A stretch of DNA of 5,485 bases from an uncultured Porphyromonadaceae bacterium (GTDB lineage Bacteria > Bacteroidota > Bacteroidia > Bacteroidales > Muribaculaceae). A program made the translations under genes and the position numbers. Position 1 is the stretch's first letter; each line of letters opens with the position of its first letter. The notes below the pieces were generated by a model that was not told where the DNA came from, searched no databases, and worked only from the letters and a program-made list of their open reading frames with translations. The stretch covers positions 1-5,485 of the forward strand of contig CAJJOO010000120.1 of assembly GCA_905193395.1 (NCBI GenBank), read 5' to 3'. Positions 1-5,485 of this stretch are shown here, one piece after another.

Positions 1-273
1 GTCGTCTTCTTCCTGGGGTTGGGTGAAGAATTTGTACATTCTCCAGCCGCGACTGAAGCCGTAGGCAATCAGTAACGGGCCGATGAGCCATCGAATCCAT
101 GCAAGCGGGTTGGGCGCGTACCAGCCGAAGAAGTTAATCAGCAGCAGGACTCCCATGCCCACATAGATGAATATCATGAATATGCCGAATGTCAATCCCA
201 GAATCGCACGGGTCGAGGGCAGCCGCGACGGGCGGCGTGCGCTTTGGGGCTTTTTGTTCTCTGAATCGTTCAT
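1..273 (-). CDS. Small two-helix inner-membrane protein, unknown function (partial, C-terminus outside window)
   Basis: The frame opens at ATG 273 and stays open for 91 codons to the window edge, so the C-terminus is missing. The N-terminus (residues 1-22) is hydrophilic and basic (KK, RR, R), followed by a hydrophobic segment at about residues 24-49 containing IFMIFIYVGMGVLLLINFF. A short turn (GWYAPNPL) leads to a second hydrophobic stretch at about 57-74 (WIRWLIGPLLIAYGF), then a basic patch (SRGWRMYKFF) and an acidic tail starting QEEDD. This suggests a helical hairpin with both ends in the cytoplasm by the positive-inside rule. The acidic run suggests that the end is near, but this is not visible. 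No enzymatic motif is present and I do not recognise a named family. It lies 163 bases downstream of fmt in the same direction, probably with its own promoter. The gene is likely real because of its codon usage and coherent membrane topology. Confidence 0.72.
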   Translation of the reverse strand, partial: MNDSENKKPQSARRPSRLPSTRAILGLTFGIFMIFIYVGMGVLLLINFFGWYAPNPLAWIRWLIGPLLIAYGFSRGWRMYKFFTQPQEEDD

Positions 274-325
274 TGTTTCAGTTTTTTAATAGTTGGTCTG
301 CTTCTCCTTGAGCGATATAGTGCTC

Positions 326-376
326 TTAGAGTTTTAACAACTGTCGGCGCAATTGGTTCGGCAATTCTTTCAGCAT
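326..376 (-). other. Possible 16-codon leader ORF upstream of the membrane protein
   Basis: An ATG at 376 opens a short frame encoding MLKELPNQLRRQLLKL, ending in TAA at 328-326. The peptide is leucine-rich and basic and could form an amphipathic helix. It is out of frame with the membrane protein at 273, and its stop lies 52 bases before that start. The ATG sits only 2 bases after the -7-like box at 385-378, so a transcript from that box would begin at or beyond this ATG. Translation would therefore need readthrough from fmt or a different promoter. A chance ORF of this length is common, so this is only a candidate. Confidence 0.15.
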
Positions 377-377
377 G

Positions 378-385
378 TAAAGTTA
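378..385 (-). promoter_or_regulatory. Weak Bacteroidota -7-like box (TAACTTTA)
   Basis: Read on the minus strand, the sequence TAACTTTA matches the Bacteroidota sigma-70 -7 consensus TAnnTTTG at all fixed positions except the last G. I see no TTTG -33 element at the usual distance upstream. A start about 7 bases downstream would leave a 5' UTR of roughly 100 bases before the membrane protein at 273. That leader contains a short inverted repeat (GAGC at 325-322 with GCTC at 313-310, loop of 8). The rest of the intergenic region 274-436 is AT-rich and shows no other feature that I can support, including no clear terminator for fmt. Confidence 0.35.
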
Positions 386-436
386 GCGCTTTTATATGTA
401 TATTTTTGCGTGGCGAGTGAAAAAAATTATTAAATT

Positions 437-1405
437 TTATTTTGTGGCGAAAAATGCGCCCTCTGTTGAAGTTCCGCGCATGAACGAAGCGGCGTCCATG
501 GGCTTGCGTCCTGCGGGATGCAGCGCCAGTATTTCAATGCAGCGTCCGTCGCCGCAGGCCGCCAGCAGGCGGTCGCCGTCGGTTGAGATTGTTCCGGGAT
601 TGTCGCTGGACTTTTCGCAGAGACGGGATTTGAGAATCTTCATCGGAGTTTCGCGGCCGTCGGCCGTTACCAAGGTGGCGCGAGCGGCGGGGGAGGGAGC
701 CAGACCGCGGATGTGGTTGTGTACCTCGCGGGCAGTGCGGGTCCAGTCGATAATCATGTCCTCGCTGAATATTTTCGGCGCGGGTGTCGGTTCGATGCCG
801 GCCAGAAGTTCGTTCTGCGGCAGGGGCTTGAGGTCGCCGGCCAGCAGGTGGTCGACGGTGTCGATGACCAGGTCGGCTCCGAGTGCCATCAGGCGGTCGT
901 GTACGGAACCGGCGTCCTCGTTCTCGCCGATTTCGATGGCTTCGCGGCGCAGGATGTCGCCGGTGTCAATCTCGTGTTTGAGCATGAAGGTGGTCACGCC
1001 GGTCTCGTGCTCGCCGTTCATCACGGCGCGGTTTATGGGGGCGGCGCCGCGGTAGCGTGGCAACAGCGAGGCGTGGAGGTTGAAGGTTCCCATCGGCGGC
1101 ATTTCCCACACGGCACGCGGCAGCATGCGGAAGGCGATGACGATGAACAGATCGGCGCCGATTGCGGCGAGTTCCGCCAGAAATTCGGGGTCCTTGAGGC
1201 TGACGGGTTGCAGCAGTCTCAGTCCGTGCTCTACGGCGTATTGTTTGACAGGCGACTGCAACAGTTTGTGGCCGCGGCCGGCAGGTTTGTCGGGCATGGT
1301 GATTACGGCGGCTATGTTGCAGCCGTGCCGGCGGAGGCGGTCGAGGCTTTCAACGGCAAATTCCGGTGTTCCGAGGAACACGATTTTCAGGTCTTCCTTC
1401 TTCAT
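437..1405 (-). CDS. fmt: Methionyl-tRNA formyltransferase
   Basis: This cytoplasmic enzyme transfers the formyl group of 10-formyltetrahydrofolate to Met-tRNA(fMet), preparing the initiator tRNA for bacterial translation. The protein is 322 residues, the normal family length. Residues 6-20 (LKIVFLGTPEFAVES) are the typical start of the Rossmann-like catalytic domain, and PDKPAGRGHKL (38-48) is the family's tRNA-acceptor loop region. The catalytic triad is visible as N109 and H111 in FNLHASLLPRYRGAAPI and D147 in EIDTGD. The C-terminal tRNA-binding domain includes IRGLAPSPAA (about 232-241) and LHPAGRKPMDAASFMRG (about 295-311), which correspond to conserved Fmt segments. The ATG at 1405 overlaps the stop of the pseudouridine synthase gene as ATGA (1405-1402), suggesting translational coupling. 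No Shine-Dalgarno sequence precedes it. No truncation or missing catalytic residue is seen. Confidence 0.97.
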   Translation of the reverse strand: MKKEDLKIVFLGTPEFAVESLDRLRRHGCNIAAVITMPDKPAGRGHKLLQSPVKQYAVEHGLRLLQPVSLKDPEFLAELAAIGADLFIVIAFRMLPRAVWEMPPMGTFNLHASLLPRYRGAAPINRAVMNGEHETGVTTFMLKHEIDTGDILRREAIEIGENEDAGSVHDRLMALGADLVIDTVDHLLAGDLKPLPQNELLAGIEPTPAPKIFSEDMIIDWTRTAREVHNHIRGLAPSPAARATLVTADGRETPMKILKSRLCEKSSDNPGTISTDGDRLLAACGDGRCIEILALHPAGRKPMDAASFMRGTSTEGAFFATK

Positions 1406-2097
1406 ATCTGTTCGTTAGAGATTGATTCGGCGATTCCGCGCCAGGGTCCGTCGGCAGGCAGCGGGGCTGTGACGTCGATTTCCTTGCCGGAGACAGGGTG
1501 TACAAAGTGTATGTTTCTTGCCAGCAGCGAGATGCTGCCGTCGGGATTTGAGCGTCGGTCACCATATTTCAGGTCGCCGCGGATGGGGCAGCCGATTGCG
1601 CTGAGTTGCACGCGTATCTGGTGCTTGCGCCCGGTGAGCAGTTCCACTTCGACGAGGCTGAGGCTCGTGCCGCGGGTCAGAAGGCGGTAGCGCAGCCGGG
1701 CCTCCTTTGCGCCGGCAACGGGCGTGGCCGAGGCATAGGATTTGTTGTTGCGCTCCACGGTGGTGATGTAGTGTGTCAGCGTCCCTTCGGCGGGTTCGGG
1801 CACCGCACGTGTCAGCGCCCAGTAGGTCTTGTGTATCTCGCCGCGTTTCAGCATGTCGTTCAGCCGGGCGAGGGCTTTGGAGGTCTTTGCGAAAATCACA
1901 GCACCGGCCACGGGACGGTCCAGACGGTGTACCACACCCAGAAACACATTGCCCGGTTTGGCGTCGCGGACCTTGATATGCGCGCGGACAATGTCGCACA
2001 GAGGCGTATCGCCGGTCTTGTCGCCCTGCACGATGTCGCCGGGATGTTTGTTGACGACGATTATGTGGTTGTCCTCATACAGAATTTCATTCTCCAT
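1402..2097 (-). CDS. RluA-family RNA pseudouridine synthase
   Basis: The gene encodes a 231-residue enzyme that isomerises uridine to pseudouridine in rRNA or tRNA. The signature GVVHRLDRPVAG lies at residues 54-65, with catalytic Asp at D60. Later family motifs are LLTGRKHQIRVQL (153-165) and PIRGDLKYGD (171-180). The protein starts directly in the catalytic fold and has no S4 domain, as in the short RluA and TruC types (E. coli RluA is 219 residues, TruC 260), so the exact target uridine cannot be assigned. I chose ATG 2097 (MENEILYEDNHIIVV), which matches the usual N-terminus. In-frame ATGs at 2163 and 2154 would add a proline- and histidine-rich stretch, and the first lies inside a hairpin. 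The stop overlaps the fmt start by four bases, so the two genes form an operon. No clear promoter is visible in the 57 bases before the start. Confidence 0.94.
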   Translation of the reverse strand: MENEILYEDNHIIVVNKHPGDIVQGDKTGDTPLCDIVRAHIKVRDAKPGNVFLGVVHRLDRPVAGAVIFAKTSKALARLNDMLKRGEIHKTYWALTRAVPEPAEGTLTHYITTVERNNKSYASATPVAGAKEARLRYRLLTRGTSLSLVEVELLTGRKHQIRVQLSAIGCPIRGDLKYGDRRSNPDGSISLLARNIHFVHPVSGKEIDVTAPLPADGPWRGIAESISNEQI

Positions 2098-2154
2098 GTT
2101 TCGGGATATAGATATGGTTGTGTGGCGTGGTGGATGCGGTGGTTTTAAAATCAT

Positions 2155-2196
2155 GCTACACAATGTTCCCGCCCCGAGGCGGAAACATTGTGTAGC
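2155..2196 (-). terminator. Long hairpin after the phosphohexomutase gene, probable terminator
   Basis: Arms 2155-2167 (GCTACACAATGTT on the plus strand) and 2184-2196 are perfect 13-base reverse complements. After one C/A mismatch the stem continues for five GC-rich pairs (2169-2173 with 2178-2182) around a four-base loop. The hairpin begins 30 bases past the mutase stop codon. On the minus strand it is followed by ATGATTTTAAAACC, which has only four consecutive T residues, so the U-tract is weak. On the plus strand no T-tract follows at all. It may be an imperfect terminator that allows some readthrough into the pseudouridine synthase-fmt pair, or an mRNA 3'-end stabiliser. Confidence 0.6.
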
Positions 2197-2226
2197 GGAG
2201 AGTGTTCAGAATTGGCCGGACGCGGT

Positions 2227-3975
2227 TCAGATGCCCAGTTCCTTCTTGATGGCAGCAATCTTGGCGGCGGCGTCGCGGTTGCAGCGTTCGTAATCGTCGA
2301 GCGACGACATCTTGTCGTGAACTTCGATGTAGAACTTGATTTTGGGTTCTGTTCCGGACGGGCGGATTGAAATCTTGGTGCCGTCGGCGGTGAAGAACTG
2401 CAGAACGTTGGACGTTGCGGGGAAATCGAGCAGGGCGATATCGCCGGTGGCGACGTCGGTTGCTTTCAGTGTCAGATAGTCCTTGATCAGGGTCAGAGGG
2501 CTGCCGGCGATGGCCTTGGGCGCGTTTTCGCGGAAGTTGGTCATCATCTGCTGGATTTCTTCGGCACCAGTCTTGCCGGGACGTACAACGGAGACGCCTT
2601 CTTCGTGGCTGTAACCGTTTTTGAGGTAGATTTCCTGCAGCATCTTGTTGAAGTCGAGTCCGCGGTCCTTGGCCCAGGCGCAGACTTCGCACATCAGCGA
2701 GATGGCGCTTACGGAGTCCTTGTCGCGGGCGAAAGTTTCGGCCAGGAAGCCGTAGGATTCCTCGCCGCCGCCCAGGTAGTGTTCCTTGCCTTCGAGTTCG
2801 CGGATTACGCTTGCAATCCATTTGAAGCCGGTGTAGCAGTCGTACATCTTGATGCCCTGGTTTTCGGCGATGCTCTTGATGGTCTCGGTGGTGACGATGG
2901 TCTTGACTACGTATTCGTTGCCTTTGAGACGGCCCAGTTCGCGGTTGCGCAGCATGATGTAGTTGATGAGAATCATCACAATCTGGTTGCCGTTGATCAA
3001 CTGGTACTCACCGTTGTTGTCGCGGATCACGCAGCCGATACGGTCGGCGTCGGGGTCGGAGGCGAGAACGATGTCGGCGCTCACTTCCTTGGCTTTTGCG
3101 ATAGCCATGGCCATTGCCGAGGGGTTCTCGGGGTTGGGCGAGTCTACGGTGGGGAAATCGCCCGAGGGCACGTCCTGCTCGGGAACGTGGATGATATTTG
3201 TAAAGCCGTAGTTGCGGAGGCTCTGCGGAATCAGTTTCACGCCTGTACCGTGGATAGGGGTGTAGACAATCTTGAGGTCGGACTGGCGTTTGATTACTTC
3301 AGGGTCGAGCGACAGGGCCTTGATGTTGGCCAGGAAGGCGTTGTCGATTTCCTCGCCGATAATCTGAATCAGGGCGGGGTCGCCGTTGAATTTGATGTCG
3401 GCGGGATGAACGCGGCTCACGTGGTTGATGATGTTCACGTCGTGCGGGGCGATAATCTGCGCGCCGTCAGCCCAGTAGGCCTTGTAGCCGTTGTATTCCT
3501 TGGGGTTGTGGGATGCAGTGATGTTCACGCCGCTCTGGCAGCCGAGTTCACGGATGGCGAAGGAGAGTTCGGGGGTGGGGCGGAAATTGTCGAAGAGGAA
3601 CACCTTGATACCGTTGGCCGAGAAGACGTTGGCCACGATTTCGGCGAATTTGCGGGAGTTGTTGCGGACGTCGTGTCCCACTGCCACCTTGATTTCCTTG
3701 AGGCCTGCGAAAGCCTCTTTCAGATAGTTGGCCAGGCCCTGGGTTGCGGCGCCGACGGTATATTTGTTCATGCGGTTTGTGCCTGCGCCCATGATGCCGC
3801 GCAGACCGCCCGTGCCGAATTCGAGGTCCTTGTAGAACGACTCAATGAGGTCGGTTTTATCGGTATTGTCGAGCATAGCCTGGACGGCGGCGCGTGTTTC
3901 GGCGTCGTAACTGTCGCTGAGCCATTCCCGGGCTTTTGCTGTTACCTGTTTCAGAAGTTCGGTTTGGTTATCCAT
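2227..3975 (-). CDS. Phosphohexomutase (phosphoglucomutase, PgcA/PGM2-like)
   Basis: This cytoplasmic enzyme of the alpha-D-phosphohexomutase superfamily interconverts hexose 1- and 6-phosphates, feeding glucose 1-phosphate to glycogen and nucleotide-sugar synthesis or returning it to glycolysis. The 582-residue length is that of the long PgcA/PGM2-like branch rather than the roughly 450-residue ManB/GlmM type. All four active-site elements are present: the phosphoserine loop TASHNP (153-158, S155), the metal loop DPDADR (307-312), the sugar loop GEES (404-407) and the phosphate-binding loop RPSGTEPKIKFY (538-549). GEES suits glucose phosphates, as in PGM1-type enzymes, so phosphoglucomutase is likelier than phosphomannomutase, but specificity is inferred. 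The N-terminal FGTGGLRG (53-60) is also typical. ATG 3975 gives a family-like N-terminus. A -7 box at 4046-4039 and a hairpin at 2196-2155 suggest a single-gene transcript. No defects are seen. Confidence 0.95.
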   Translation of the reverse strand: MDNQTELLKQVTAKAREWLSDSYDAETRAAVQAMLDNTDKTDLIESFYKDLEFGTGGLRGIMGAGTNRMNKYTVGAATQGLANYLKEAFAGLKEIKVAVGHDVRNNSRKFAEIVANVFSANGIKVFLFDNFRPTPELSFAIRELGCQSGVNITASHNPKEYNGYKAYWADGAQIIAPHDVNIINHVSRVHPADIKFNGDPALIQIIGEEIDNAFLANIKALSLDPEVIKRQSDLKIVYTPIHGTGVKLIPQSLRNYGFTNIIHVPEQDVPSGDFPTVDSPNPENPSAMAMAIAKAKEVSADIVLASDPDADRIGCVIRDNNGEYQLINGNQIVMILINYIMLRNRELGRLKGNEYVVKTIVTTETIKSIAENQGIKMYDCYTGFKWIASVIRELEGKEHYLGGGEESYGFLAETFARDKDSVSAISLMCEVCAWAKDRGLDFNKMLQEIYLKNGYSHEEGVSVVRPGKTGAEEIQQMMTNFRENAPKAIAGSPLTLIKDYLTLKATDVATGDIALLDFPATSNVLQFFTADGTKISIRPSGTEPKIKFYIEVHDKMSSLDDYERCNRDAAAKIAAIKKELGI

Positions 3976-4015
3976 GTCAGTTATGAGGTTAGGGGGTTAA
4001 AAAATCTCTGTTGGC

Positions 4016-4027
4016 GGGCCGTAGCCC
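4016..4027 (-). other. Small UACG-loop hairpin near the predicted 5' end of the mutase transcript
   Basis: On the minus strand GGGC-TACG-GCCC forms a four-pair GC stem closing a UACG loop. C(UACG)G belongs to the unusually stable UNCG tetraloop class. It would lie within about the first 20 bases of a transcript starting some 7 bases past the -7 box at 4046-4039, a position where hairpins can protect an mRNA from 5' decay. It is short enough to be chance, and no U-tract follows directly, so it is not a terminator. Confidence 0.35.
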
Positions 4028-4038
4028 TTGATGTTTCG

Positions 4039-4046
4039 CAAAGTTA
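4039..4046 (-). promoter_or_regulatory. Bacteroidota -7 promoter box for the phosphohexomutase gene
   Basis: TAACTTTG on the minus strand is an exact match to the Bacteroidota primary-sigma -7 consensus TAnnTTTG. It lies about 64 bases before ATG 3975, just beyond the terminator of the upstream gene, giving a predicted 5' UTR of roughly 55-60 bases. The -33 element is weak: a GTTG ends 23 bases upstream of the box, slightly farther than usual, and a run of seven T followed by G lies too close. The rest of the 3976-4192 intergenic region holds the terminator at 4121-4081 and an AT-rich stretch around 4123-4140. Confidence 0.62.
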
Positions 4047-4080
4047 GGCAAAAAAATTGATTTTGGGCCCAACTCGTCAA

Positions 4081-4121
4081 TAAAAATACGCCGGCCGCGC
4101 TATAATGTTTCGCGGCCGGCG
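4081..4121 (-). terminator. Intrinsic terminator after the GH9 gene
   Basis: Arms 4089-4099 and 4111-4121 are perfect 11-base reverse complements (CGCCGGCCGCG) of pure G and C, closing an 11-base AT-rich loop. On the minus strand the stem is followed at once by TATTTTTATT, a proper U-rich tail. It lies 71 bases past the GH9 stop codon. On the plus strand a T-run also exists but begins about 12 bases after the stem, so activity in that direction is less likely, and there is no plus-strand gene to terminate. Confidence 0.82.
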
Positions 4122-4192
4122 GTAAATTATAATTTTTTATCAACGTTAGTCGGTGGAATCGTAGAGGCAGGGGAGTCGTGTGCCCCCGGCTC

Positions 4193-5485
4193 TTATTTCT
4201 TTGCTGCCGATGAGAGGCGGCCGAGCATGAAGGTGAGCGATGCGGTGCCGTCCATCGTGGGTTCGTTGGTGGAATAGTCGCTGAAATCGTCGTGGTATAC
4301 GACGGTGCTGTTCTGGAATGGTGCGAAGCGATCTTCGTTGCGCAGGTTGACGCCCCAGAGCGAGTTGAAGATATTGGCGTAGACGGGGCCGTCGACAAGG
4401 CCGCCGACCAGATAGTCGCGTCCCGGGTGCTTGCCGATTGACATGTTGCTCATTGCCGAGTGGGGGTCAAGGGGCGACGAAATGCCCGAGTCGGAGGGCA
4501 TGATAATCATGGTCTGTCCCCAGGGATTGACGCCGAAGAGCCAGTCGCGGGCCGAGGTTTCGAGTTCGCGGTAGGTCTGGTCGCCGGTGGCTTCGCGGTA
4601 GAGCATGGCCTGGGTCACGAGGGCCACGGCGAGGTTGTTGGAGCACCAGATGAAGGGGATTCCCACCATGAAGGCGTTGCCGTCAGCGCGTTCGGCCACG
4701 CGGCTGAGGCCACTGCGCATGTTGCGGCGGAATTCATTGCCTTCGCGGCCGGCCAGTCGTGCGATTTCAGCATGCCCCAGGTTAACGAAGGGATACCACT
4801 GGTAGTGGCGTGCCGAGTCGGCACCCATCCAGGGTGTAATCGGCTCGATACGGCCGTAGTTGACGGCTTCGGTCACGAATTTGCGGTCGCCGGTGGCGCG
4901 GTAGCGTGCCATGGCGGCAAGTTCCATATCGTCGGCCCAGTTGTCCTCTTCGTAGTAATACGGCGAGACGGTGGAGCATGTCTGGCAGGCGCCGGGATTT
5001 GCTTCGGCCACTTTATAGGCGTTGGCCGAGCGGCGTGCCAGTTCGGCGGCGAATTCGGGGTCCGTCTGTGCGAATATCTCGCTGCCGAGGCCGAACGACG
5101 AGGCGAATTTGCCTACCGACGAGGCCAGTCCCCAACTTTCGTTCTTGTACTTGCGCAGGCCTGCGGGATGGCCGATGCAGGGATATACGGGGCGCCCTGT
5201 GCCGGGTCCCCAGCCGTAATCGACATTGTCGTCCTGCGGAGCGCCGATATACTTGTGGTCGCGGTCGTCGGCAATCTGGTTCAGGAACAGGGTGTCTGTG
5301 GGATTCATTTTCATCATCCATTCCAGACCCCAGCGGGCCTCGTCGAGGATGTCGGCGATGCCGTTGGCACCGGGACGCCCGTTGGCGTCATAATGGTCGG
5401 CCCAGATGCCGGGGTTCTCGCGGTAGGCGAACAGCATCTGATATACGGTGTTGGCCGAGGTGGTGAGGTATTGCAGATAGTCGGA
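4193..5485 (-). CDS. Glycoside hydrolase family 9 enzyme, C-terminal part (N-terminus outside window)
   Basis: The frame is open from the window edge to TAA at 4195-4193, giving 430 visible residues. ATG 5437 is internal, because 16 in-frame codons precede it without a stop. The sequence follows the (alpha/alpha)6 GH9 catalytic domain: WGLEWMMKMNP (about 52-62), DHKYIGAP (about 76-83), an aromatic/acidic stretch with NWADDMELAA (about 182-191) and FGVNPWGQ (about 317-324), a GH9-like NP-G segment. Near the end, DDFSDYSTNEPTMDGTASL contains the Glu (visible residue 408, codon 4264-4262) that aligns with the GH9 catalytic acid. The second catalytic element, the DAGD-like aspartates, would lie upstream of the window, as would any signal peptide and N-terminal Ig-like domain. 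GH9 enzymes mostly cleave beta-1,4-glucans, some other beta-glycosides, so substrate is not assigned. The protein ends directly after the catalytic domain (SSAAKK), with no sorting or binding domain at the C-terminus. Confidence 0.88.
   Translation of the reverse strand, partial: SDYLQYLTTSANTVYQMLFAYRENPGIWADHYDANGRPGANGIADILDEARWGLEWMMKMNPTDTLFLNQIADDRDHKYIGAPQDDNVDYGWGPGTGRPVYPCIGHPAGLRKYKNESWGLASSVGKFASSFGLGSEIFAQTDPEFAAELARRSANAYKVAEANPGACQTCSTVSPYYYEEDNWADDMELAAMARYRATGDRKFVTEAVNYGRIEPITPWMGADSARHYQWYPFVNLGHAEIARLAGREGNEFRRNMRSGLSRVAERADGNAFMVGIPFIWCSNNLAVALVTQAMLYREATGDQTYRELETSARDWLFGVNPWGQTMIIMPSDSGISSPLDPHSAMSNMSIGKHPGRDYLVGGLVDGPVYANIFNSLWGVNLRNEDRFAPFQNSTVVYHDDFSDYSTNEPTMDGTASLTFMLGRLSSAAKK

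Noticed and set aside
303..309. AAGGAGA on the minus strand as a Shine-Dalgarno sequence.
   Set aside because: No start codon follows at a suitable distance; the membrane protein start at 273 is about 30 bases away, and Bacteroidota genes generally do not rely on this signal.
421..439. A terminator directly after fmt made from AAATT/AATTT arms followed by a T-run.
   Set aside because: The only stem is about five A/T pairs, too weak to support an intrinsic terminator call.
396..1690. Plus-strand open frames (396-1055 and 713-1690) opposite fmt and the pseudouridine synthase.
   Set aside because: Both are antisense to complete genes with catalytic motifs and give S/R-rich or G/V-rich translations without recognisable domains.
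2098..2163. A longer N-terminus for the pseudouridine synthase starting at ATG 2163.
   Set aside because: The added 22 residues are rich in proline, histidine and arginine and do not resemble the family, and the start codon would be inside the hairpin stem at 2155-2196.
2605..4047. A 480-codon open frame on the plus strand opposite the mutase gene.
   Set aside because: It is antisense to an intact, motif-complete mutase, its protein shows low-complexity V/D/G/A-rich composition with no motifs, and such long shadows are expected from the codon bias of a GC-rich gene.
4081..4140. A bidirectional terminator serving a plus-strand gene.
   Set aside because: No plausible plus-strand gene ends here, and the plus-strand T-run is separated from the stem by about 12 bases.
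4193..5437. ATG 5437 as the true start of the GH9 gene.
   Set aside because: The frame continues without a stop to the window edge, and the protein from this ATG would lack the N-terminal part of the GH9 domain with its catalytic aspartates.

Overview
The window reads as a chromosomal segment of a Bacteroidales bacterium, possibly a gut or Muribaculaceae-like lineage; the family-level guess is weak. Support comes from a Bacteroidota-type -7 promoter box (TAACTTTG) in a clean intergenic position, starts without convincing Shine-Dalgarno sequences, a GH9 enzyme of the kind common in polysaccharide-degrading Bacteroidales, and GC-rich housekeeping genes. All five genes lie on the minus strand, so transcription runs from high to low coordinates.

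In transcription order: (1) 5485-4193, the C-terminal 430 residues of a glycoside hydrolase family 9 enzyme whose N-terminus lies beyond the window, followed by a strong intrinsic terminator (4121-4081). (2) A 217-base intergenic stretch with that terminator, a -7 box (4046-4039) and a small UACG-loop hairpin near the predicted transcript 5' end. (3) 3975-2227, a complete phosphohexomutase of the long PgcA/PGM2-like type. (4) A 129-base gap with a long, almost perfect hairpin (2196-2155), probably the end of the mutase transcript. (5) 2097-1402, an RluA-family pseudouridine synthase, overlapping by ATGA with (6) 1405-437, methionyl-tRNA formyltransferase (fmt). (7) A 163-base intergenic stretch with a second, weaker -7-like box and a possible 16-codon leader ORF. 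(8) 273-1, the N-terminal 91 residues of a small membrane protein, cut by the window edge.

Functionally this is mostly core metabolism and RNA/translation: hexose-phosphate interconversion, RNA pseudouridylation and initiator-tRNA formylation, with a carbohydrate-degrading enzyme on one side and an unrecognised membrane protein on the other. The hydrolase and the mutase could both serve glucose metabolism, but the terminator and promoter between them indicate separate transcription units. I see no CRISPR array, mobile element, defence system, tRNA or rRNA, and nothing that I can defend as a new biological system. The points worth a second look are small: the coupled pseudouridine synthase-fmt pair, the hairpin before it, the leader region of the membrane protein, and the sequence of the GH9 catalytic region.
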